NCBI GenBank assembly: GCA_018375675.1
Contig: JAHACW010000023.1
Span: forward strand, 1-32,313
Reading direction: 5' to 3'
Length of the DNA stretch: 32,313 nucleotides
Origin: Actinomyces sp.
GTDB lineage: Bacteria > Actinomycetota > Actinomycetes > Actinomycetales > Actinomycetaceae
A program made the position numbers and the translations under genes. Positions 14,185 to 22,565 of the stretch are shown here, piece by piece (position 1 is the stretch's first letter; every line of letters starts with the position of its first letter). The notes beneath the pieces are model-generated. The model was not told the origin of the DNA. It worked only from the letters and a program-made list of their open reading frames with translations, and did not search any database.

Positions 14185-17100
14185 ATGTCCGCGAAAACGC
14201 GACACAATCGGATCAGTGCGAGGCGCCGTCTGCCGGCGTTCATCCTCGTGCTGCTCGTTGTTGCGCTCTGCATCGCGGGTGTCATCTACAAGGGCGCAGA
14301 GGTGACCCAGGTCAACGTCAACGACGGTGGCATTTGGGTGACCAACAAGTCCAAGCAGATGGTCGGCCATCTTGACTACGAAGCCCGCATCCTCGACGGC
14401 GCGCTGCGCACCGAGGCCACCAACTTCGACGTCGGCCAGGCGGGGGAGACTGTCACCGTCTCCGACCTCACCTCGTCGACGGTTGCACCCGTCAACGTTA
14501 CCCAGGTCTCCCTCGGCTCCCCGACGGCCCTGCCCGCGGGTTCCGCGGTCATGCAGGGTGGCGATGTCCTCGGCGTCCTCAATGGCTCCGACGGTACCCT
14601 GTGGACGACCTCCGCCGTGAACCCCAGCCCCCTGAACCTTTCCGAGGCGGCGGCCATCTCCTCGAACATGGGGGCCAGCGCCTTCGTGACCGGTTTGGAC
14701 GGCTCCGTCTATACCCTGGCTGCCTCGGGCACGCTGACGACCGTCAAGCGTCAGGGTGCGGTCGATCAGGCCCAGACCTCGACCGTGGAGGGCATTCCCG
14801 CGGACGCGCGACTGAGCATGACCGTCGTCGGTGACCAGGTCGTCGCCCTCGACGGCGAGTCCAATACGCTCTTCCTGCCCGACAACAAGCGGATCGATCT
14901 GAGCGCCCTCGGCATCGAGACCGGTGGCGTCCTCCAGCAGGCCGGCCCCAAGGCCGATTCCGTCCTGCTCGCCACGCCCACCTCGCTCGTGGCGATCCCG
15001 CTGGTGGGCGGCACCCCGACGGTTACCCCCTCCACCGAGGGTGGGGTCAGCGGAACCCCCGCCGCGCCCGTGCGTCACGAAGGCTGCGCGTATGGCGCGT
15101 GGACCGGCAGCGGTGCGTACATGCGCGCCTGCGATGATCCTTCGGTGAACAAGCAGATGGTCGTTGATACGCTGACGACCGCGCGCGAGATCGTCTTCCG
15201 CACGAACCGTAAGGCCATCGTCCTCAATGACGTCGCCGAGGGCAGCGTGTGGCTGCCCGACTCGAACATGGTCCTCATGGATAACTGGGACGAGGTCGAA
15301 AACGAGCTCGAGGAAAACGAGGATGAGCAGGACAGCCCCGAGCTGACGAACGAGGTCGCGGACCCGCAGCAGCGCGAGGAAAACACCCCGCCCGAGGCCG
15401 AGGACGACGAGTTCGGCATCCGCCCGGGACGCTCGACCATCCTGCCCGTCCTCGACAACGACTCGGACCTCGACGGCGACGTGCTGACCGCCGCGCCGGT
15501 CAAGCAGCCCGAGTGGGGCGTCGTGACCGTCGCGCGCGGCGGACGAGCCCTGCAGATCAGTGGCGTGTCGGCCGCCCAGGCGGGCTCGACGACGTTTACC
15601 TACGCGGCTTCCGACGGCCAGGCCTCGGCCGAGGCCAACGTGCGCGTCACCATTCACCCCTTCGATCAGAACGAGGGGCCCGCGCAGCTGCGCGTCCCGA
15701 CCGTCAAGATCGGCGCGGGCGCTCAGATCCAGTACGAGGCTCTCAGCGATTGGCGTGACCCCGATGGCGACCCCATCTACCTGAAGAACGCCGAGGCTCC
15801 CGAGGGGCTGAAGGCCTCCTTCACCGAAGACGGCTCCGTCACCATCACCGAGGAAGGCGCTGCAGCCGGCCCGAAGTCGATCGTTCTCACGGTCGCTGAC
15901 GACCAGGGCGCGGAGACCCGCGGCGAGCTGATCGTCGACGTCCAGGAGGCCGGAAACCTGCCTCCGTCTGCGAATGGCGACCTCTTCCAGGCGCACCCGG
16001 GCGAGACCGTCACGCTCGATCCGCTCAAGAATGACACCGACCCGAACGGCGACCATCTGACCCTGGCGGCCGTCTCCGGTGCACCCGCCGGCGCCTCGAT
16101 CCAGCCCGACCTGGATCACGGAACCATCGACTTTAGGGCGACTGAGCCCGGCTCCTACTCCTTCGCCTACACCGTGTCCGACGGCATTGCGACGACGCTG
16201 GGCATCATCCGTGTCGAGGTCATGGCGCCCTCGAGCGAGCCCCCCGTCGCCGAAAATGACACGGCGGTCCTGCCGCAGGGCGGCTCCGTCCTCGTCGCGC
16301 CCCTGAACAACGACTACGACCCCTCCGGCGGCCTGCTGTCGATCGTCTCCGTGGACGCCTCGAACACCCCCGAGATCGAAGTTGCCCTCATCGATCGCCA
16401 CCTGCTGCGCGTCACCGCGCCCGCGGGCCTGGACCGCACGGTGCAGTTCAGCTACACCGTCTCCAACGGTGTCGGCGAGGCCACGGCCGACGTGATGGTC
16501 ATCCCCGGAGCGGCGGATCGCTCGGACCTGCCGCCCATCCTCAAGCCCGACCACCTCAAGGTGCGTGTCGGCGACGTGGGTACCGTGTCGGTCCTGGCGA
16601 ACGATCGCTCGCCCGCCGGCCTGAACCTCCAGGTCGAGTCGACCCTCGAGTACGATTCCGGTTCCGCCCTCGGAACCCCCTTCGTCACGGGTAACCAGGT
16701 GCGCCTTGAGGCTGGGCAGACCCCCGGCCTCATGGACGTGACCTACTCGGTCATCGACTCCGCGGGCAACCGCGCGTCGAGCACCGTCACCTTCGAGGTG
16801 ATGGGTGCCTCCGATCAGAACCAGGAGCCGCGTCCTCGCGACATCACAGCCTGGGCGGCCGCGGGACAGACCACCCGCATCGCGGTGCCCCTGGACGGCA
16901 TCGACCCCGACGGCGACTCCGTGACCCTGGGCGGCCTCGGCTCGTCCCCGCAGCTGGGCAACGCGACCGTCGGCCCGACGTGGATCGACTACGTGCCGAA
17001 CCAGAACGCCTCGGGCACCGACTCCTTCACCTACACGGTCGAGGACCGCCAGGGCGGACGTGCCTCCGCTCGCGTGCGCGTCGCGATCTCGGCCGCGCCC

Positions 17101-20100
17101 ACGCTGAACCAGAACCCGGTCGCCGTCCCCGACACGGTGCTGACGCGCCCGGACCGCATGGTGACCGTCAACGTCCTGTCGAACGACGTGGACCCCGATG
17201 GCGATCCGCTAGCGCTGGAGGAGGATAGCCTCGAGACGGCCACGCCCGAGCTCGACCCGCAGGCTCTGTCCTCCTCGACCATCCAGGTGCACACGCCCTC
17301 GCAGGCCGGCACCTACCTCGTGTCCTACGCGGTGAGCGACGGCCGCGGCGGCTCTGCCCGAGGCACCGTTACCGTTTACGTGCAGGATGACGCCCCGCTC
17401 AAGGCCCCCATCGCCCGCGATGATTTCGTGTCCTACGAGGAGCTGCCCACCGACGGCTCGGCCGTGCGCGTGAAGGTCCTCGATAACGACGAGGATCCCG
17501 ATGGCAGCATCAACGAGCTGACCGTCACGACGGCCGAATCCGGCGTGACCGTGGAGGGCTCCGACGTGCTGATCCCGGTGACGGACAGCATGCGCCTGGT
17601 CGTCTACACGATTACGGACCGTGACGGCCTGACCAACTCCGCCGTCGTGACCGTGCCCGGCCGCGACACGACCGCGCCCTTCCTCAATACCGCGGGCCTG
17701 CCCATCGAGATGGACGCGGGTACCTCGCGCACGATCAACCTGGCGGATTACGTGGTGACGCGCTCGGGCCGCAGCCCGCGCCTCGTGGACGACTCCTCCC
17801 CGGTCGCGCAGACCGGCCTGGACTCGGTCGTCGCCGACTCGTCGACGCAGCTGACGCTGACCGCGAATGCCTCCTTCGGCGGCAACTCGGCGTTCCTCAT
17901 CCAGGTCGCTGACGGCGACGCCTCCGACTCGGGTACGCTCACCGCGTCCCTGTCGCTGCCCGTGCGCATCAAGGCGACCCAGAATCAGCCGCCCACCTTC
18001 GCCCCGACCGCGATCCGCGTCGAGGCCGGCGGCGCCGCCGCTACGCAGGACCTCAGGCTCGGCGTGCGCGACCCCGAGGGCACAGACGTCTCGACCTTCA
18101 CTTACGCGATGGGCTCGGCCCCCGACACGGTCTCCGCGTCGCTGTCGGGCACCGTCCTGACGGTGTCTGCACCCGAGACCGCTCCCGCTGGCTCCATCGG
18201 TGCAATCGCCGTGAGCGTCACGGACGAGCAGGGCAACACCGTCAACGGTTCCATCCCCGTCGAGGTCGTCGGCACCACGAAGCCGCGCATCCAGCTCCCG
18301 GCATACTCGCTGAAGACCTCGGTGAATAACCCCGTGAGCATCGACGTGGCCTCGGAGGCGACCAACCCCTTCCCGGACACGCCGATCTCTCTCGAGGGTG
18401 CCGCCATCTCGCTGGGGGACGCGACCACGTCGACGTCCGGTACGGTCGTCACCATTACCCCGAAGTCGGCGGGGACGATCTCCGTCGCCTACCGCGTCAA
18501 CGACAAGCTCAAGGACCCCTCGCGCGTCGTCCAGGGCACGATCACGGTCACCGTGAAGGGCCCGCCCGACGCGCCCACCGGCGTGGTCGCCCGGGCCAAA
18601 GGCCCGACGGGCGCCACCGTGTCCTTCAATGCTCCGGCATCCAACGGCGAGCGCATCACCGAATACCGCATCTACAGCGGTGGTAGCCAGGTCGCCACCT
18701 GCACCGAGACCGTGTGCGAGGTGAACGGCCTGACGACTGGCCGCAGCTACACCTTCACCGTGAAGGCGGTGAACGCCTCCGGACCATCTGAAGGCGCAGA
18801 GTCGAACGCCGTGACCCTCTCCGGCGTCCCGGATCGCCCGGGCAGCCCGACCGTCACTGAAGGTGACGGAACACTCACGGTGAAGTGGGATGCCCCCAAC
18901 GACAACGGTTCGCCCATCACCTCGTACACCGTCTATGCGACGACCGCGGGTTCTGCGGCGACCACCTGCACGACCAGCGTCGAGCGGACGTGCATCATCA
19001 AGGGCCTCAAGAACGGCCAGCCGTACATCGTCACGGTCGTCGCCACGAACGCGAACGGTAATTCCCAGGCGTCCCCGGGTGTGACGGGCACCCCGAAGGC
19101 CACGATCCAGCCTCCGGACAAGCCCGTCATCTCGTCGGCCGAGGCCAAGCAGGTCGGCCAAATCATGTTCCTCGACCTCAACTGGATCCTGGGTAAGTCC
19201 GGCTCCAGCGGCTGGGGGACGACGACTATTCGCGTGGGCGATCAGCCCGTGACCGCGGCGGGTGGCGAGACATCTCGCCGGGTTCCCGTGACACCGGGCG
19301 CTACCGTGAATGTGACCGTGACCGTCACTAATCTGCAGGGCGAGAGCGCCACGTCCGACACGCGTACCGTCACCATTCCCGCGCTGCGGCCCGCGGAAGA
19401 GGCCAAGACGACGCCGCTGCCTCCCGATCCGCCGGGGGTGGGGCCGAACCCTGAAAACGAATTCGGCGTTATTCGGATTTCAAATGCGCGCCTGAAGGAA
19501 GGTAACGGGTATAAGGCGTCTGACCTCGAGCTTTACCATGCGGAAAGCGCTGCTGCATGCACGACGTCCGGAAGTCTCATTCCTATGAACAACGGTACCC
19601 GCGGTGACTTTGATATCCATTCAGATCCCCCGTTCGCCCCTGGCTCGATGCGTACCTATTACTTCTGCCAGCGCGGTAAGCGCGGCCCGAACGACTACGT
19701 GTGGAGTTCGGTAGTCGCATCTTCCGGCACGGCCGGCACAGGCCAACGCAGCCGTGACGATGACGATGACCCCATCCCGACCTTCGAGGTCCAAGCCACC
19801 GCGTCCTACGTCCAGAAGAATCGATCCTGGGGTGTGGCTGCTTCGTGGTCCAATCCGAGCGGAGCGGAGATCACGCAGACCAATATCTGGATCGAGGGAC
19901 TGAAAGACTCGACCAAGCAGAGTTGGGCAGGCCCGCTTACCAACTGGTGGGCCGAGGACCTGGCGCCCGGCCACGAGTACACGATCGTCGTCGAGGTCAT
20001 CGGAAAAAACGGCCAGCACCGCGAGGTAAGGACCACCGTGAGGACCGGCGACTTGGCCGATAACGTGAAGGCAACCTTCGAAAGCGAGACCGTCTGTCCG

Positions 20101-20322
20101 AACGGGCAGCCGTGCGGCTCGATGACGCTGCGCGCCGTCAACGCCTCGAACTATTCGTCCGGCGTGACCCTCGTGTGCAGCGTGAAGACCGGTCGCCCCT
20201 CGTCGGTCACACAGTTCCGTTTCTCGCGGGATAACCCCCAGATTACGGGTATCCTGACCGAGGCCACGACGGAGCGTGAGTTCCTCGCGAAGCCTCCCGT
20301 CGTCGAATGTCACGCCGAATAG
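14185..20322 (+). CDS. Giant membrane-anchored Ig-like/fibronectin type III protein
   Basis: This 2045-residue protein has a basic N-terminus and one membrane helix at about 16-35, so most of it is outside the membrane. Residues ~60-365 look like a beta-propeller region (GSDGTLW, GLDGSVYTL). An acidic linker follows (~366-412), then about eight Ig/cadherin-like repeats of ~95 residues starting near 413, 513, 603, 697, 794, 892, 989 and 1088. Many of these carry DxDxDG-type turns (DSDLDGD, DPDGDP) that may bind calcium. Fn3 domains start near 1460, 1549 and 1643; the first two each have a Cys pair. There is no LPXTG anchor. GAGAGG precedes the ATG. It heads the cluster that continues with moxR 31 bases downstream; orthologues occupy this position in similar clusters. 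The role, perhaps as cell-wall or surface ligand-binding scaffold, is inferred. Confidence 0.88.
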   Translation: MSAKTRHNRISARRRLPAFILVLLVVALCIAGVIYKGAEVTQVNVNDGGIWVTNKSKQMVGHLDYEARILDGALRTEATNFDVGQAGETVTVSDLTSSTVAPVNVTQVSLGSPTALPAGSAVMQGGDVLGVLNGSDGTLWTTSAVNPSPLNLSEAAAISSNMGASAFVTGLDGSVYTLAASGTLTTVKRQGAVDQAQTSTVEGIPADARLSMTVVGDQVVALDGESNTLFLPDNKRIDLSALGIETGGVLQQAGPKADSVLLATPTSLVAIPLVGGTPTVTPSTEGGVSGTPAAPVRHEGCAYGAWTGSGAYMRACDDPSVNKQMVVDTLTTAREIVFRTNRKAIVLNDVAEGSVWLPDSNMVLMDNWDEVENELEENEDEQDSPELTNEVADPQQREENTPPEAEDDEFGIRPGRSTILPVLDNDSDLDGDVLTAAPVKQPEWGVVTVARGGRALQISGVSAAQAGSTTFTYAASDGQASAEANVRVTIHPFDQNEGPAQLRVPTVKIGAGAQIQYEALSDWRDPDGDPIYLKNAEAPEGLKASFTEDGSVTITEEGAAAGPKSIVLTVADDQGAETRGELIVDVQEAGNLPPSANGDLFQAHPGETVTLDPLKNDTDPNGDHLTLAAVSGAPAGASIQPDLDHGTIDFRATEPGSYSFAYTVSDGIATTLGIIRVEVMAPSSEPPVAENDTAVLPQGGSVLVAPLNNDYDPSGGLLSIVSVDASNTPEIEVALIDRHLLRVTAPAGLDRTVQFSYTVSNGVGEATADVMVIPGAADRSDLPPILKPDHLKVRVGDVGTVSVLANDRSPAGLNLQVESTLEYDSGSALGTPFVTGNQVRLEAGQTPGLMDVTYSVIDSAGNRASSTVTFEVMGASDQNQEPRPRDITAWAAAGQTTRIAVPLDGIDPDGDSVTLGGLGSSPQLGNATVGPTWIDYVPNQNASGTDSFTYTVEDRQGGRASARVRVAISAAPTLNQNPVAVPDTVLTRPDRMVTVNVLSNDVDPDGDPLALEEDSLETATPELDPQALSSSTIQVHTPSQAGTYLVSYAVSDGRGGSARGTVTVYVQDDAPLKAPIARDDFVSYEELPTDGSAVRVKVLDNDEDPDGSINELTVTTAESGVTVEGSDVLIPVTDSMRLVVYTITDRDGLTNSAVVTVPGRDTTAPFLNTAGLPIEMDAGTSRTINLADYVVTRSGRSPRLVDDSSPVAQTGLDSVVADSSTQLTLTANASFGGNSAFLIQVADGDASDSGTLTASLSLPVRIKATQNQPPTFAPTAIRVEAGGAAATQDLRLGVRDPEGTDVSTFTYAMGSAPDTVSASLSGTVLTVSAPETAPAGSIGAIAVSVTDEQGNTVNGSIPVEVVGTTKPRIQLPAYSLKTSVNNPVSIDVASEATNPFPDTPISLEGAAISLGDATTSTSGTVVTITPKSAGTISVAYRVNDKLKDPSRVVQGTITVTVKGPPDAPTGVVARAKGPTGATVSFNAPASNGERITEYRIYSGGSQVATCTETVCEVNGLTTGRSYTFTVKAVNASGPSEGAESNAVTLSGVPDRPGSPTVTEGDGTLTVKWDAPNDNGSPITSYTVYATTAGSAATTCTTSVERTCIIKGLKNGQPYIVTVVATNANGNSQASPGVTGTPKATIQPPDKPVISSAEAKQVGQIMFLDLNWILGKSGSSGWGTTTIRVGDQPVTAAGGETSRRVPVTPGATVNVTVTVTNLQGESATSDTRTVTIPALRPAEEAKTTPLPPDPPGVGPNPENEFGVIRISNARLKEGNGYKASDLELYHAESAAACTTSGSLIPMNNGTRGDFDIHSDPPFAPGSMRTYYFCQRGKRGPNDYVWSSVVASSGTAGTGQRSRDDDDDPIPTFEVQATASYVQKNRSWGVAASWSNPSGAEITQTNIWIEGLKDSTKQSWAGPLTNWWAEDLAPGHEYTIVVEVIGKNGQHREVRTTVRTGDLADNVKATFESETVCPNGQPCGSMTLRAVNASNYSSGVTLVCSVKTGRPSSVTQFRFSRDNPQITGILTEATTEREFLAKPPVVECHAE

Positions 20323-20353
20323 ACCACCCCCGCCACACAACAAAGGTAGAAAC

Positions 20354-21319
20354 ATGACCCTTTCCATTGAGGATGCAACCAGGTTCGCCCAGGTCTTCAA
20401 GGGCCTCGTCGACGGCGTGTCCGTGGCGGTCCTGGACAAGCGCCAGGCCGTGCGACTCGCGCTCACGACGATGTTCGCGGGCGGCCACCTCCTGCTCGAG
20501 GACGCCCCCGGCACCGGCAAGACCGCGCTGGCGCGCGCCATCAGCGCCGTCATCGACGGCACGCACTCGCGCATCCAGTTCACCCCGGACCTGCTGCCCT
20601 CGGACATCACCGGCGTCAACATGTTCAACCAGAAGACGGGCGAGTGGGTCTTCCACGCCGGCCCCGTCTTCGCGGAGATCGTCCTCGCCGACGAGATCAA
20701 CCGTGCGTCGCCCAAGACCCAGTCCGCCCTCCTCGAGGTCATGGAAGAGGCCCAGGTGACGGTCGACGGCGTGCGCCGCCCCGCCCCCCAGCCCTTCATG
20801 GTCATCGCGACCCAGAACCCCGTCGAGCAGGCCGGCACCTACCCGCTGCCCGAGGCCCAGCTGGACCGCTTCCTCATGAAGACCTCGATCGGCTACCCCT
20901 CGCGCTCCGCGATGATCGACGTCCTCGACGGCTCGGCCTCGCCCGACCGCTCGAAGAACCTCAAGCCCCTGCTGTCGGGCAAGGACATCGTCGCCTGGGC
21001 TGCCCTGGCCTCGGCGAACCACACCGACCGCGCTGTCCTCGACTACGTCGCTGCGCTGGCGGAGGCGACCCGCGAGGACGAGTCCTCGCTGCTGGGCGTG
21101 TCTACCCGTGGCGCCATCGGCATGGTGCGCTGCGCACGCGTGTGGGCGGCCGCGCAGGGACGTAACTTCGTCCTGCCCGACGACATCAAGGCCCTCGCGG
21201 TGCCCGTGTGGGCGCACCGCGTCATCGTCGACCCCGACGCCGCGTTCTCGGGCGCGACCGCCGAGGGCGTCATCCAGCGTGCCCTGACGTCGGTGCCCGC
21301 GCCGGCCGTCGGCGCGTAA
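20354..21319 (+). CDS. MoxR family AAA+ ATPase
   Basis: This 321-residue protein is a MoxR-type AAA+ ATPase. Walker A reads APGTGKT at residues 51-57, and Walker B with its following segment reads VLADEINRASPKTQSALLEV from residue 110. ATQNPVEQAGTYPLPEAQLD is the sensor 1 segment of the family. MoxR proteins act as chaperone-like remodellers, usually paired with DUF58 and VWA proteins. Here the DUF58 partner is the next gene. The start at 20354 is preferred to an upstream ATG at 20276 that lies inside the preceding gene; AAAGGTAG is a weak ribosome binding site. The protein is soluble, and no key residue is missing. Confidence 0.93.
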   Translation: MTLSIEDATRFAQVFKGLVDGVSVAVLDKRQAVRLALTTMFAGGHLLLEDAPGTGKTALARAISAVIDGTHSRIQFTPDLLPSDITGVNMFNQKTGEWVFHAGPVFAEIVLADEINRASPKTQSALLEVMEEAQVTVDGVRRPAPQPFMVIATQNPVEQAGTYPLPEAQLDRFLMKTSIGYPSRSAMIDVLDGSASPDRSKNLKPLLSGKDIVAWAALASANHTDRAVLDYVAALAEATREDESSLLGVSTRGAIGMVRCARVWAAAQGRNFVLPDDIKALAVPVWAHRVIVDPDAAFSGATAEGVIQRALTSVPAPAVGA

Positions 21320-21338
21320 GAAAACGCCGGATACAACG

Positions 21339-22565
21339 ATGGAAGGGATGCGAACGGACACCCCCACGATGGTCTCGCCCAAACGGGCGCAGGCCGTCCG
21401 TTCGCATCCCCTCAAAACCCTCGTGGGCGCGGTCACCACGACCGGGTGGGCCGTGATCACGCTCGTCATCGTGGGCCTCGCGCTCGCGGTGGCCTTCCAG
21501 TGGGTCGAGGCCCTAGCGTGTGCACTCGCGGGTGTCGTGGCCCTGGTGCTCGCCGCGATGCGCGTCGCGTGGCGTCCCCCGCACGTCGTGTCGATCCGCG
21601 TCCCCAACGAGCGCATCGTGGCCGGCCAGACCGCCGTTGGCGAGATTTCGGTGCGCAACGAGCGGGCGCGTTCCGTGCGCTCGGGCATCATCGAGCTGCC
21701 GATCGGCACGGGCACGGGCGAGTTCGTCGTGCCCCCGCTGGGTGCTCACGAGACCTGGGACGAGATGTTCCTGATTTCGTCGCGTCACCGAGGCCTCATC
21801 AACGTCGGCCCCGCGCGCGCTGTGCGTTCCGATGCGCTCGGCCTGCTGCGCCGCGTGCGCATGTGGGACGAGCCCGTCCTCCTGCACGTGCACCCGCGCA
21901 CTGTGCGTGTTCCCTTCGACGCGACCGGCTTCCAGCTGGACGTCGAGGGTGTGGCCACGGGCAAGCTCTCCAGCTCCGACGTGTCCTTCCATGCGCTGCG
22001 CGACTACGAGCCGGGCGACGACCGCCGCGCCGTGCACTGGCAGTCGACGGCGCGCCTGGGCAAGCTCATCGTGCGCCAGTACGAGGAGACGCACCGCTCC
22101 CATCACGTCATCGTCCTGGATACGTCGCGCGACGCGTGGGACCACGACGCCTTCGAGACCGCGGTTTCCGTCGCCGGCTCCCTGGGCCTGGCGAACCTGC
22201 GTGAATCGCGCCCCGTGTCGCTGACGACGACCGAGGGCTGGCTGCCGTCCGGCGTCGCCATGCGCATGCTGGACGCCCTCTCCGAGGTGAAGGCTCGCTC
22301 CTTCGGCGACCTGTCGCGCCGCGTGCGTGAGGCCGTGGCGCAGCGTCCCGGCGTCTCCGCCCTCACCCTCATCGTCGGACCGAACGTGACGGATACCGAG
22401 GCCGCCCACCTGGCGCGCCTGGCCCCGATCGACGTTCCGGTCTCCATCATCCGTATCGGCGCGGAGGGCGTGCGAGCCCGCCGTGACCTCGGCCGTGGTG
22501 TGCTCCTGGATTGCTCGACGCTGGACGACCTGCCGCGCATTATCGTCGCCGGAGGCTTGGCATGA
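21339..22565 (+). CDS. DUF58 domain membrane protein
   Basis: This protein of about 408 residues has two N-terminal membrane helices (about residues 35-75), an Ig-like segment, and the DUF58 core FHALRDYEPGDDRRAVHW at 217-234 followed by RLGKLIVRQYEE. The C-terminal half is a divergent von Willebrand A-like fold. DUF58 proteins are the usual partners of MoxR ATPases, so the two probably work together. The start is uncertain: ATG 21339, ATG 21348 (MRTDTP) and ATG 21369 are in frame, and none has an ideally spaced ribosome site. The stop overlaps the next start as ATGA, so translation is coupled. Confidence 0.88.
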   Translation: MEGMRTDTPTMVSPKRAQAVRSHPLKTLVGAVTTTGWAVITLVIVGLALAVAFQWVEALACALAGVVALVLAAMRVAWRPPHVVSIRVPNERIVAGQTAVGEISVRNERARSVRSGIIELPIGTGTGEFVVPPLGAHETWDEMFLISSRHRGLINVGPARAVRSDALGLLRRVRMWDEPVLLHVHPRTVRVPFDATGFQLDVEGVATGKLSSSDVSFHALRDYEPGDDRRAVHWQSTARLGKLIVRQYEETHRSHHVIVLDTSRDAWDHDAFETAVSVAGSLGLANLRESRPVSLTTTEGWLPSGVAMRMLDALSEVKARSFGDLSRRVREAVAQRPGVSALTLIVGPNVTDTEAAHLARLAPIDVPVSIIRIGAEGVRARRDLGRGVLLDCSTLDDLPRIIVAGGLA

